From positions 47,386,342 through 47,450,341 of the forward strand of contig JBAIZL010000003.1 of assembly GCA_036971475.1 (NCBI GenBank): 64,000 bases of DNA, given 5' to 3'. Position numbers and translations under genes: made by a program. The number at the start of each line of letters is the position of its first letter. Positions within the stretch are counted from its first letter, which is position 1. Of this stretch, positions 37,701-41,180 are shown piece by piece. The notes under the pieces are model-generated. The model did not search any database, had not been told where the DNA came from, and worked only from the letters and a program-made list of their open reading frames with translations. The stretch is from Prosapia bicincta. Taxonomy: Eukaryota; Arthropoda; Insecta; Hemiptera; Cercopidae.

Positions 37701-38472
37701 GACCGTCATGGCAGTCGACGTGTTAAATGCTTTACGTTCTTCTTTCACTATGATATTCCTCATACACAACATAATATACTCACTGGTGACCGTCATGGCA
37801 GTCGACGTGTTAAATGCTTTATGTTCTTCTTTCACTGTGATGTTGCTCATACGCAACATGATATACTCACTGGTGACCGTCATGGCAGTCGACGTGTTAA
37901 ATGCTTTACGTTCTTCTTTCACTATGATATTCCTCATACACAACATAATATACTCACTGGTGACCGTCATGGCAGTCGACGTGTTAAATGCTTTATGTTC
38001 TTCTTTCACTGTGATATTGCTCATACACAACATAATATACTCACTGGTGACTGCCATGGCAGTCAACGTGTTAAATGCTTTACGTTCTTCTTTCACTGTG
38101 ATATTGCTCATACACAACATGATATACAACATAATATTAGTACTCTCCTTCTACAAGTCCACAGAAGGTATTGCTTATGTCAAAACCATTCTGCACTATC
38201 TAAAGCTCACTTTATCACTTACATTTACTTCCTTGTAATCCTCAGTAAACTATTAAAAAAATATATACTGTACTTATATATTCCAATTTGTTTTTAGGTT
38301 TCATCCAAAAATGAAACTTACCCGTCGATATTATCCCCATACACATAATATGGATGGATTTTTTGTAGCGAAGTTGAAGAAATTTTCAAATATTATTAAA
38401 GACCAAAACAATGAAGATGTAGAGGAGGAAGAGAAAACAGAAGATGTAAGTGAAGAAAGTGATAGTGATTAA
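1594..38472 (+). CDS. NOP2: NOP2/NSUN1 rRNA cytosine-5 methyltransferase, 11 coding exons, 5' end outside window
   Basis: Joined exons: 1594-1772, 4726-5125, 8691-8857, 9046-9210, 15731-15926, 19150-19278, 22251-22350, 22451-22590, 26192-26404, 32243-32355, 38298-38472. They total 1977 nt, with every junction GT/AG and every phase consistent, giving 658 residues and a TAA stop. Family: nucleolar RsmB/NOL1/NOP2/Sun methyltransferase that makes m5C in large-subunit rRNA and acts in 60S assembly. Window residue numbering: acidic/lysine-rich N-terminus 1-250, conserved N-terminal domain 265-412, SAM motif DMCAAPGGK 433-441, DAPCSGTG with Cys at about 506, TCS with Cys at about 560, and [11 protein letters not shown] near the C-terminus. 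The start codon lies upstream of the window. The C-terminal tail is short compared with vertebrate NOP2. Introns reach 6.5 kb because of repeats. Confidence 0.95.
1773..4079 (+). other. NOP2 intron between exons A1 and B, first part
   Basis: AT-rich intron sequence with no host exon I can support. A GC-richer island at about 2540-2740 holds a short cysteine-rich frame on the - strand (annotated separately). The remainder shows only AT-rich low-complexity runs. Confidence 0.6.
2575..2733 (-). other. Short cysteine-rich open frame, unidentified
   Basis: A 52-codon frame ending in TAG at 2575-2577 has seven cysteines, with the motif [18 protein letters not shown] that resembles EGF-like spacing. 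It has no ATG and is closed upstream by a stop a few codons before 2733. It lies in an intron of NOP2 on the opposite strand, in a GC-richer island. It could be a relic of a transposon protein or a fragment of an EGF-type exon. I cannot assign a function. Confidence 0.25.
4080..4340. repeat. Foldback (inverted) repeat with arms of about 110 bp
   Basis: The left arm starts AATAAATGAAACCTCTAAAC and the right arm ends as its near-perfect reverse complement at 4340. The arms also share the CACAAATGACTTTTTTCT, CATTTCGATT and CAGAGGTAATTTACAAT segments. A short AT-rich centre with ATACCTA repeats separates them. A related 159-bp inverted repeat is at 40159-40317. Motifs of the form CCTCTG..GATTG..AATCGAAATGTACAT resemble the 3' tails of some retroelements, but class is not proven. 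Confidence 0.75.
4726..5125 (+). CDS. NOP2: NOP2 exon B: lysine/acid-rich exon with duplicated GFTD-SSWLKPK unit
   Basis: Acceptor TTTTCACAG ends at 4725, donor GTAATT at 5126. It starts in phase 2 and ends in phase 0. It encodes two tandem units of about 42 residues, each KKRK.VSSDDEE then [19 protein letters not shown], followed by a third partial unit [11 protein letters not shown] and an acidic tail. The repeats predict a disordered, nuclear/nucleolar-localising, probably phosphorylated segment. The open frame runs past 5126, but its downstream residues are intronic. A1 plus B together total 579 nt and are phase-symmetric, so they could be skipped as a pair without shifting the frame. Confidence 0.9.
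5126..7549. mobile_element. Intron with degraded Tigger/pogo-like remnants
   Basis: This is the intron between exons B and A2. Around 5340 there is a CCGATTAAACCGG-type sequence like other Tigger termini in the window, and about 6800-6830 ends with GAGCTTTTACTGTA, which looks like an outward Tigger end. Between them, + frames near 6100-6480 resemble a decayed transposase C-terminus ([27 protein letters not shown]). The segment 6837-7035 recurs, diverged, at 9705-9905. Boundaries are uncertain and the element is clearly non-coding now. Confidence 0.4.
7550..8430. mobile_element. Non-autonomous Tigger/pogo-like element (881 bp)
   Basis: Terminal inverted repeats are CAGTAAACTCCCGATTATCC at 7550 and, in reverse complement, CAGTAAACTCCTGATTATCC ending at 8430. 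Both sides carry the TA target duplication (7548-7549 and 8431-8432). Subterminal CCGGATAA motifs are repeated at both ends. No transposase motif is recognisable. A small - strand frame inside (7907-8149) gives no family match. It sits in the intron before exon A2. Confidence 0.85.
8691..8857 (+). CDS. NOP2: NOP2 exon A2: acidic exon with LLPIERA motif
   Basis: Acceptor TTTAG at 8686-8690, donor GTAAGT at 8858. It starts in phase 0 and ends with AA, which joins A of the next exon to make Lys. It encodes [20 protein letters not shown], an acidic run, and [17 protein letters not shown]. The LLPIERA block is conserved in animal NOP2 just before the structured domain, so this is the ancestral-type copy and exon A1 (1594) is the diverged duplicate. 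Confidence 0.93.
9046..9210 (+). CDS. NOP2: NOP2 exon 4: start of the conserved N-terminal domain
   Basis: Acceptor TTTACAG ends at 9045, donor GTAAAT at 9211. The exon begins with the third base of a Lys codon and ends in phase 2. It encodes [19 protein letters not shown] then [21 protein letters not shown], which corresponds to the LQxN...F.LP...VQ.RI...V.VL.NF segment of animal NOP2. The terminal AG completes Arg with the first base of the exon 6.5 kb downstream (15731). Confidence 0.95.
9405..10037. mobile_element. Degraded Tigger-like MITE
   Basis: The right side reads GAATTATCGAGACTCTACTA near 10018-10037 and the left side TCTAGAATATAGGG near 9408. Both match the ends of the better preserved element at 10979-11365. 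Inside are two or three copies of a GGAAATGAGTCAGGCTTCCA-type unit of about 50 bp, and 9705-9905 repeats the sequence found at 6837-7035. The left end is eroded, so that boundary is approximate. Confidence 0.55.
10336..10485 (+). other. 49-residue acidic open frame in intron, unidentified
   Basis: ATG at 10336 to TAA at 10483-10485 encodes an acidic peptide beginning [17 protein letters not shown] and ending [11 protein letters not shown]. It is rich in D, S and E and uses normal-looking codons for this AT-rich DNA. It lies between exons 4 and 5 of NOP2 without convincing splice sites. It may be a transposon protein remnant or chance. I assign no function. Confidence 0.2.
10979..11365. mobile_element. 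Tigger-like MITE (about 387 bp)
   Basis: The left end is CAGTAGAGTCTAGATAATCT with TA at 10977-10978. The right end is AATTATCCAGACTCTAGTA, its near reverse complement. The interior shares the AAATTCGAGCCT.TTTTA and GG(A/C)TTCCAAG.AA units with the MITE at 9405-10037. No coding capacity was seen. It lies just upstream of the splice-site minisatellite. Confidence 0.65.
11400..11676 (+). repeat. Splice-acceptor minisatellite, upstream block (about 6 copies of 46 bp)
   Basis: Tandem 46-bp units each contain TACTAAAACC, TTTGTTGCAG and then GTCGAGAACAGATTACATAG-type sequence. This unit is identical in layout to the real 3' splice site and first 22 bases of NOP2 exon 5 at 15731. The block is cut at 11676 by a Tigger element and resumes at 14119. 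Variants have CAAGTTGAG or GGAGGTCGAG in place of CAGGTCGAG. Confidence 0.95.
11677..14118 (+). mobile_element. Tigger/pogo transposon, 2442 bp, inserted in the minisatellite
   Basis: The left terminus is CAGTCGGCGCCGCTTATTGT and the right terminus is its near-perfect inverse, ending GCGGCACCGACTG at 14118. TA flanks both ends (11675-11676 and 14119-14120). Removing the element and one TA restores an uninterrupted repeat unit (GATATAATACTAAAACC). Subterminal copies of GTTATTGTTATC lie near both ends. It carries a broken transposase gene on the + strand. The well-kept ends suggest it is younger than the other Tigger-like relics here. Confidence 0.95.
12251..13656 (+). pseudogene. Tigger-type (pogo) transposase, frameshifted
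   Basis: It starts ATG at 12251 ([22 protein letters not shown], an HTH of the Psq/CENP-B type). CENP-B-like second helix motifs follow ([25 protein letters not shown]), then the DDE/D catalytic region: [23 protein letters not shown] and [16 protein letters not shown], all with their Asp residues present. The C-terminal part (13201-13656) is acidic and ends at TAA. The frame is broken several times (near 12310-12380, 12460, 12560-12600 and 12870, a TAA at about 12996, and a shift near 13230). No intact protein is made. Relation to human TIGD and jerky proteins is by family only. Confidence 0.92.
14119..15752 (+). repeat. Splice-acceptor minisatellite, main block (about 36 copies), running into exon 5
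   Basis: Units of 46 bp (a subset 43 bp) continue directly into the functional exon: the last copy supplies TTTGTTGCAG at 15721-15730 and the first 22 exon bases to 15752. A higher-order repeat of four units (46+46+46+43 = 181 bp) is visible because TTGGAGGTCGAGGGC starts at 14820, 15001, 15182, 15363 and 15544. Every unit I inspected keeps an AG at or near the acceptor position. Function of the extra copies is unknown. Confidence 0.95.
15731..15926 (+). CDS. NOP2: NOP2 exon 5: begins inside the last minisatellite unit
   Basis: Acceptor TTTGTTGCAG at 15721-15730, donor GTAAAT at 15927. The first base completes Arg. It reads [38 protein letters not shown] and [19 protein letters not shown], which matches the most conserved N-terminal part of NOP2 (FPL.EL..FLEANE..RP.T.RTN.LK.RRRDLAQ). 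It ends in phase 0. Its first 22 bases are the exon part of the repeated 46-bp unit, so dozens of upstream decoy acceptors have the same local context. Confidence 0.97.
15927..16864. other. NOP2 intron 5-6, left part, with one arm of an inverted repeat
   Basis: No exon seen. The segment 16058-16212 is repeated in inverted orientation at about 18643-18780. Shared landmarks are TTTCCTACAAACATGATAAG and GACTTGCATGAGAC. The rest is AT-rich sequence without a recognised family. Confidence 0.55.
16865..17100 (-). pseudogene. mariner transposase fragment
   Basis: The - strand reads [20 protein letters not shown], then a spacer, then [10 protein letters not shown], which follows the mariner order (D)ETW..YY.PE...QSK.W ... 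GKVMATVFWD. The first catalytic Asp of the family's DET motif is His here, and there are several in-frame stops. It is a dead internal fragment and no terminal repeats were found nearby. Confidence 0.8.
17364..18122. repeat. Tandem duplication of a 384-bp segment
   Basis: Copy 1 is 17364-17747 and copy 2 is 17748-18122. Both start ATTGAGCTTACTAAAATTTT and end near TTTAATTTTTTTTGTTTAAT. Point differences are scattered and there is no large indel. The small open frames at 17390 and 17771 are the two copies of the same chance frame. It lies beside the mariner fragment and may derive from the same element. Confidence 0.9.
18144..18780. mobile_element. Tigger-like end plus inverted repeat arm
   Basis: ACAGTAAAAACTTGATAGTT at about 18144, followed by GGTTAGCCGGACTTGAAGG, looks like a Tigger-type terminus, but I could not find its partner. 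The segment 18643-18780 is the inverse of 16058-16212. Coding remnants, if any, are too decayed to name. Confidence 0.4.
19150..19278 (+). CDS. NOP2: NOP2 exon 6
   Basis: Acceptor AATTTACAG ends at 19149, donor GTGAGG at 19279. It has 43 codons with both junctions in phase 0: [20 protein letters not shown], then [17 protein letters not shown]. This is the signature stretch just before the SAM-binding fold in NOP2 family proteins. The [11 protein letters not shown] motif is near-invariant. Confidence 0.97.
19279..20335. other. NOP2 intron 6-7, left part
   Basis: No exon or clear element. A purine-rich patch at about 19840-19880 (GAGAGAGATAGAGAGAAAGAG) and an A-run at 20237-20250 are the only notable tracts. 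Confidence 0.5.
20336..21149. mobile_element. piggyBac-like non-autonomous element
   Basis: The left end is TTAACACGTTCGCTACAGC at 20336. The right end, read inward from 21149, is TCAACACATTCCCAACCGAG, so the right TTAA site has one change. TTAA plus a CAC(A/G)TTC-type terminus is characteristic of piggyBac-like elements. The open frame inside shows no transposase motif. The TIR match is only moderate. Confidence 0.5.
21390..22200 (+). pseudogene. Penelope-like element: RT tail, GIY-YIG endonuclease and 3' UTR
   Basis: The + frame from 21535 reads [21 protein letters not shown], then the GIY-YIG nuclease core [18 protein letters not shown] (about 21690-21747). An A-run frameshift near 21755 precedes [10 protein letters not shown], and later [13 protein letters not shown]. 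This order is typical of the C-terminus of Penelope-like retroelements. The region upstream (21390-21530) holds decayed RT-end residues. Downstream, CCTGAAGATGCTGGTAG (about 22110) resembles the family's 3' tails. It is 5'-truncated and broken. Confidence 0.82.
22251..22350 (+). CDS. NOP2: NOP2 exon 7: SAM-binding motif I
   Basis: Acceptor TTTTCACAG ends at 22250, donor GTAAGT at 22351. It starts in phase 0 and ends with one base of an Ala codon. It encodes [14 protein letters not shown] then [15 protein letters not shown], which is motif I of RsmB-type m5C methyltransferases. The family usually has GGKT; here it is GGKA, a mild change next to the loop. Confidence 0.97.
22451..22590 (+). CDS. 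NOP2: NOP2 exon 8
   Basis: Acceptor CTTTTTTCAG ends at 22450, donor GTAAGG at 22591. It enters in phase 1 and ends in phase 0. It encodes [29 protein letters not shown], and [10 protein letters not shown], corresponding to the NTG.I.AND.N..R and N.HRLG..N....YDGR.F motifs of the family (SAM ribose-binding acid in AND). The intron before it is only 100 bp, the shortest here. Confidence 0.97.
22591..23607. other. NOP2 intron 8-9, left part, with a piggyBac-like end and coding relic
   Basis: TTAACACATTCGCTGCAGC at 22731 matches a piggyBac-like terminus, but no partner end was found. On the - strand at about 23250-23450 a frame reads [20 protein letters not shown] and [11 protein letters not shown], which looks like decayed protein coding of an unidentified element. 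The 71-codon frame at 22965-23180 gave no family. Confidence 0.4.
23608..24234. repeat. 92-bp direct repeats flanking a small ORF (unclassified element)
   Basis: Nearly identical copies of about 92 bp are at 23608-23700 and 24142-24234. Both begin with the palindromic TTTAATCCGCAGATTAAA and end GATTGCGTAATTTA. Between them is a - strand frame (23698-23913) whose TAA lies in the left copy's edge. Spacing is 534 bp. It could be a miniature element with terminal direct repeats or a partial tandem duplication. No known family was recognised. Confidence 0.6.
23698..23913 (-). CDS. Small helical ORF (63-71 residues) inside the direct-repeat element, unidentified
   Basis: ATG at 23911-23913 or, more plausibly, at 23887-23889 ([20 protein letters not shown]). 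It ends [10 protein letters not shown] then TAA at 23698-23700. Composition is balanced, with regularly spaced hydrophobics (a predicted helical or coiled-coil peptide) and no low complexity. I recognise no domain. The context of flanking direct repeats suggests a mobile-element gene rather than a host gene, and it lies antisense within NOP2. Confidence 0.35.
   Translation of the reverse strand: MQIFEHFKMEINTDYYLAKLKNIITDLEQVKSVLNENEIPEGIVMELRRIQANFFETFDYMERTFERQVAE
24235..25504. other. GC-richer block of unknown origin, then AT-rich intron
   Basis: 24360-25010 is richer in CG dinucleotides than its surroundings (for example GCGCAACCGGCGAAATCGGG) and reads like part of an inserted element, possibly related to the direct-repeat element on its left. 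The 142-codon frame within it (24581-25009) shows no protein-like pattern. 25010-25504 is ordinary AT-rich intron. Confidence 0.4.
25505..25870 (-). pseudogene. Histone H2B pseudogene
   Basis: The - strand reads [16 protein letters not shown] (about 25724-25680), then in a shifted frame [14 protein letters not shown]. After an internal deletion of about 20 codons comes [16 protein letters not shown] with stop TAA at 25570-25572. These match the H2B core (SSKAMGIMNSFVNDIFE, HYNKRSTI) and its C-terminus. The N-terminal tail to about 25870 is poorly preserved, with frame breaks. About 50 bases past the stop is a histone stem-loop-like sequence. It is a dead copy inside a NOP2 intron and could have come by retroposition or transposition. 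Confidence 0.88.
25506..25521 (-). terminator. Degenerate histone 3' stem-loop
   Basis: On the - strand GACCCTTCTAAGTGCC matches the histone mRNA 3' processing stem-loop pattern GGYYCTTTTCARRRCC at about 11 of 16 positions. It lies at the expected place just downstream of the H2B stop. The stem no longer pairs fully. Confidence 0.5.
26192..26404 (+). CDS. NOP2: NOP2 exon 9: catalytic PC and TC cysteine motifs
   Basis: Acceptor TTTTTAG ends at 26191, donor GTGAGT at 26405. It has 71 codons, phase 0 at both ends. It encodes [27 protein letters not shown], and [12 protein letters not shown]. In RsmB/NSUN enzymes the Cys of the TC motif attacks the target cytosine and the Cys of the PC motif helps release the product. 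Both are present (about window residues 560 and 506). The frame stays open a few codons into the intron. Confidence 0.98.
26405..26554. other. NOP2 intron 9-10, start
   Basis: Ordinary AT-rich intron with short ATACAATCATTAA repeats and no feature beyond the donor site. Confidence 0.4.
26555..26905 (-). repeat. SINE-like element with tRNA-like part, inverted copy 1
   Basis: On the - strand it reads GTGTGGTAGCCATGGCAACA, then a tRNA-like stretch TTGGCGCAGTGCCAAAG (A-box-like) and CAGTTTGAATCC (B-box-like, consensus GGTTCGAATCC), and an AT-rich tail. A homologous copy lies in the opposite orientation at about 38850-39200. The short open frames here are the two copies' shared chance frames. Whether this is a true Pol III SINE is inferred from the box-like motifs only. 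Confidence 0.65.
26906..27597. other. NOP2 intron 9-10, no gene recognised
   Basis: AT-rich intron. Several overlapping short frames on both strands lack protein-like composition. No repeat partner was seen. Confidence 0.4.
27598..28682. mobile_element. Tigger/pogo-like relic (1085 bp)
   Basis: The left end is CAATGATTCCTCGTTATTCG with TA at 27596-27597. The right end, read inward from 28682, is CAGTAGTCCCTCGCTATACC with TA at 28683-28684. The two share about 14 of 20 bases, as expected for an old Tigger copy. Possible transposase remnants lie on the - strand at about 27970-28040, but they are too decayed to model. Confidence 0.65.
28683..29428. other. Intron with a repeat related to 40.45-40.56 kb
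   Basis: The stretch 28780-28910 shares TTCTGCCTTTCCTAA and neighbouring sequence, in the same orientation, with 40450-40560. The - strand frame there contains a [16 protein letters not shown] cysteine cluster, which may be a relic of a transposon zinc-binding domain. Nothing else was recognised. Confidence 0.35.
29429..30695 (-). mobile_element. Tigger-like element with CENP-B-type HTH relic
   Basis: The left end AATAAACTTCCTGTTATCTG (about 29431) and the right end, read inward from 30695 as CAGTAAACTTCCTTAATCCA, form imperfect inverted repeats. TA follows at 30696-30697. On the - strand at 30005-29814 a frame reads [20 protein letters not shown] then [15 protein letters not shown], which is the second HTH of Tigger/CENP-B proteins (ALxxWFxxxRxxGxPISGPxLxEKA). 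The rest of the transposase is lost or scrambled. Confidence 0.82.
30696..32242. other. NOP2 intron 9-10, right part
   Basis: No exon before 32243. 31617-31685 (CAGGCTTGATAAGGGCAGCA onward) is homologous in inverted orientation to about 45465-45535, a retroelement 3' tail-like piece. A 75-codon frame at 31768-31995 ([20 protein letters not shown]...) has plausible protein composition but no family I recognise. It is followed by TGCCAATGGGTTAA (about 32016-32029), which may be a piggyBac-like end. Confidence 0.4.
32243..32355 (+). CDS. NOP2: NOP2 exon 10
   Basis: Acceptor TTTCTTTACAG ends at 32242, donor GTATGT at 32356. It enters in phase 0 and ends in phase 2 (AG, completed to Arg by the last exon). 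It encodes [20 protein letters not shown] and [17 protein letters not shown], matching the EENE.VVD.ALKKR.V.LV.TGLDFG..GF motif of NOP2. Confidence 0.97.
32671..33518 (-). mobile_element. hAT deletion derivative with perfect 8-bp target duplication
   Basis: Termini are CAGGGGTTCTCAACCTTTTA at 32671 and, read inward from 33518, CAGCGGTTCTCAACCTGGGG. The 8-bp duplication TTTAAGAT is exact at 32663-32670 and 33519-33526, which fixes the boundaries. The - strand keeps the 3' end of a transposase. The element inserted in the last intron of NOP2. GC-rich CCCCCC/GGGGGG tracts at the right end could form a hairpin. Confidence 0.95.
32830..33279 (-). pseudogene. hAT transposase C-terminus with dimerisation domain
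   Basis: Open frame of 149 codons ending at TAA 32830-32832. It contains [20 protein letters not shown], then [20 protein letters not shown] and KSKYRARLD. The order (F.(S/P)T.LCE..FS.L..IK.K.R..L) is the hAT C-terminal dimerisation region, closest in style to the ZBED5/SCAND3/FAM200 group. The N-terminal BED finger and catalytic core are missing, so this is a 5'-deleted copy. Coding seems to extend somewhat upstream of the ATG (to about 33350), but the frame is then lost. Confidence 0.9.
33519..34923. other. NOP2 last intron, before the 87-bp array
   Basis: AT-rich intron with no exon or element recognised. The last 100 bases (GTGTCTGACACC, CGGTCAACATTGCCGCGGTC) are GC-richer and lead into the minisatellite, whose first partial unit may begin near 34905. 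Confidence 0.45.
34924..38142 (+). repeat. 87-bp minisatellite, 37 copies without a net indel
   Basis: The ATGGCAGTC landmark occurs at 34924, 35011, 35098 ... 38056, that is 36 intervals of exactly 87 bp. Units differ by substitutions only (for example GATATTGCTC / GATGTTGCTC / GATATTCCTC, and ACACAACAT / ACGCAACAT), and the variants recur in blocks that suggest higher-order duplication. Because 87 is divisible by three and the unit lacks stops in several frames, two + frames and one - frame stay open over kilobases. The array fills the right half of the last NOP2 intron and ends about 155 bp before its last exon. Confidence 0.97.
38298..38472 (+). CDS. NOP2: NOP2 last coding exon
   Basis: Acceptor TTTGTTTTTAG ends at 38297. 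The first base completes Arg. It reads [20 protein letters not shown] then [11 protein letters not shown], the C-terminal hallmark of NOP2, followed by an acidic tail [19 protein letters not shown] and TAA at 38470-38472. The family's long vertebrate C-terminal extension is absent, as is common in invertebrates. Confidence 0.98.
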
Positions 38473-38815
38473 TTTACTCCATAAAGACAGTGTCTTGTTT
38501 AACTGTGTATTGTAATGGTGTTGAGGTTACAACCCCATTTTGGGATTGAACAATCTTCTGGCAAGGATTCATTGCTTAGAATGTTATTATTTACAAGGTG
38601 AGAACATTGTAATTTGATTTTACCTTTAACCTTAGAACTGATGACCAACGTATATTTTATCCATTTCCTAGGGACGTAAAATGCAATAATTTTCCTGTAG
38701 TTGTACAACTGTATAACACGGTTACCACTGAAGTTACAACAAATTAATTTACACTAGTTGACCTCATGGATTATCTACTGTGCATAAACAAGTAACATAC
38801 AAATTTTAAAAAATA

Positions 38816-38821
38816 ATAAAT
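38816..38821 (+). promoter_or_regulatory. Possible NOP2 polyadenylation signal AATAAA
   Basis: This is an AATAAA 344 bases after the stop codon. It lies close to the SINE-like repeat that starts near 38850. Other AATAAA hexamers occur in this AT-rich DNA, so the choice is tentative. Confidence 0.3.
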
Positions 38822-38849
38822 TCCTACTGAGGTCAAGAAAGAAAAAAAT

Positions 38850-39200
38850 TATCATTGTTTGCTTATTTCCAGTGTGTTTGTTTATTTTATTCCTTTCATT
38901 TATTTCTAACGTTACAGAACTATTTATGTTATTTTGTGGTAACCATGGCAACAGTTTAAGGTTGCACAATGGAGGTTTCAATGACAACCAGATGGAAGAA
39001 AAAAATCCATTTAAGTCTTTGAGAAATTAAATTCCTGGTGCTGGAAAGTTGGAGCAGTGCCAAAGCGCGCTAGACTTTGAACATGAAGATTCATAGTTGA
39101 AATCTGGATGGACTCTCAATTTTTTATAATTTAATTATTGAATAAATATTTTTTTAAACTTTATTAACATCAATTGTCACCCAATATATGTTTAAAAAAA
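38850..39200 (+). repeat. SINE-like element with tRNA-like part, inverted copy 2
   Basis: Homologous to 26555-26905 but on the opposite strand. Shared blocks are TTATTCCTTTCATT, GTAACCATGGCAAC, AGCAGTGCCAAAGCGCGCTA (A-box-like region), AGTTGAAATC (B-box-like) and TTTATAATTTAATTAT. It lies in or just after the 3' UTR of NOP2, while copy 1 is in an intron, so both could be in one primary transcript and pair. Confidence 0.65.
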
Positions 39201-40158
39201 TATATTTCAAATTGATTGGATGAACAAAAACATATTTTATTAACAATTACAAATTTGTACAAGATATATTGATATATAGGAGAATGTGAGCTAATAGAGG
39301 GAATTTAAAAATAGTAATTTCATGTTCTTGAGATTTATTTGTCAGTTGCTGACGAAAGTTTCTTAACGCCGTGATAATCAATTACAAGCTGCCATATGTG
39401 TTGTGTGCTTTTGTACCGATTTGTGAAATGAGAGAAAATTGGATAAAAATTAAAATTTTGTAATCATAGAGTCAAACTCAGTAGACTTAGGTATAGGAAT
39501 TCAATTGTACACTCAAATGAACGTAAGGAAAGAGTTTGCAAACAATATGCTTTAAAAAAAAGATGCTATCATTGCCCTAAATGTAACTGGAATACCCCTG
39601 GCCACCGGCTTTCATCAATTGAAACATTGTTATAAATTTACAAGGGCAGAAAAAGGAAGCCACGCTCTTACGTGACTTACAAAGACAATAACTGACAAAA
39701 TGATTTATGGACTTGTACATAGTTTTAGATTTACTACAAATACATCTTTTTTTATTGAATATAAGGGGATTTTTGTAATGACATTTCTTATTTATTATAG
39801 AATTATGTTTATTTTTTTTATTGTTAGGAATTTGGATCTAACTATAGTCATTTAAAAATTACAAAGTGAGACATTTGATATAACGTCTAAAAAGCTCGAA
39901 ATTTTCCAATTGGAAGAATGCATAGTAAATAAAGACTAATTTATGCTCCAGAGATGATATTTTGTAGAATTTTACAAATGAGAAACATATTTACTATTTT
40001 TTTTCATTTTTTGTGAAAACAATGATAAATGTAACATTTTATGTGCAATTTGCATTTTTCACAATTTTTTAAAATACATCTTTTGCGAGACCCAAATCAA
40101 GTACATCACTGTAGAATTGCAATATTATCAGTTCTAGGGTTAATAAATATTGAATGTT
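39201..40158. other. Intergenic, nothing recognised
   Basis: AT-rich sequence. A short + frame near 39555-39600 (RCYHCPKCNWNTPG) has a cysteine pair motif that may be a transposon relic. No gene is supported. Confidence 0.35.
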
Positions 40159-40317
40159 AAATAAATAAAACCTCTTAAACAAGACAAGAGTCTTGTAAAA
40201 ATTTTCCTCTGAAGATGATTGCTTTGTAATCGAAATGTACATCTTTCTACTATATATGAAAATTTATGTCCTATAAATAAATAGTTTTTGTGGTTTAAGA
40301 GGCTTTATTTATTTATA
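40159..40317. repeat. Short inverted repeat related to the foldback at 4.1 kb
   Basis: TAAATAAATAAAACCTCTTA at the left is the near inverse of AAGAGGCTTTATTTATTTA at the right. The centre holds CCTCTGAAGATGATTGC and TAATCGAAATGTACATC, both also present in the 4080-4340 foldback. It is a small element of the same family. Confidence 0.65.
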
Positions 40318-40586
40318 ATTGAAAATTAAACCACAGTTGCTACAAGTTATTAATACAATAAGTAGAGAGTCGTGGCTTTATTATTATAACTAAATCTTAT
40401 AAATGATAAATGGAAGTATTGCTGAGATTCTTAATGTTAGCATTTTTATTTCTGTGAGGAATATTGCTGTACATTTGAGTACATTCTTCTGCCTTTCCTA
40501 AACCAAAACATTGTTCTTTATTAACGCTTTTCTGATGAACTCCATTATCAAAACTTTGAACTGTATTGAAAACTCAATCCTTATAT

Positions 40587-41180
40587 TAGGGATGGTCGAT
40601 ATTTTTTGTCACAGTGATTTGTCACTGATATTCATCTGTCACTGGTAGAACCAGTAACAAAATATGGAAAATGCCAGTTCAATTGACAATGGATCGATTG
40701 GAAGTTACCTTCATAGTGATTGGGCAAAACGTTTCAATCGCTGGATTTGATTTGTCTATATTACTGCTCCTGTTGTCACTTCTCGGCGCCGATTATCGTG
40801 AAATGTCTTTAACTGAAGGGGAGAGGGAGTTGTTTCTGTTGCAACTGGGCAAAATGTCGCTGTCACGATTGAAAAGCTATTGATATTTTACCACGACTGT
40901 CATTGGTTGATTTGTCACTGTGTCAGGTTTGAAGTGAGTGACAGTGTTATCTACAGTAGACGCTATTTTGCACTCGGTAGTTTGTTCTTAGTTTCGTAAG
41001 AGTTTATTTTTAAATAAAATGAGCATTCAAAAAAAAGCTAGGTATGGAATCATTTCACCAGTGTGATATGCCTTTCTGTTATTGGCACATACAGAGCCGT
41101 CTCAGAAATCCCTGTCACCGGTAGAAGTCACTATTCAAAACATGGTGCTGTCACTAAAATCACTTGATCGACCATCCCTA
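40587..41180. mobile_element. hAT-like MITE (594 bp)
   Basis: The left end is TAGGGATGGTCGATATTTTT and the right end, read inward from 41180, is TAGGGATGGTCGATCAAGTG. Subterminal TGTCAC(T/A) repeats occur on both sides. Flanking octamers (CCTTATAT and CATCATGT) agree at only five positions, so any target duplication has decayed. No transposase was seen. Confidence 0.75.

Noticed and set aside
34819..38297. Open frames of 1139 and 1144 codons (+) and of 548 and 515 codons (-)
   Set aside because: All lie on the 87-bp tandem repeat. A stop-free unit whose length is a multiple of three stays open by construction, and the region is an intron between two solid NOP2 exons.
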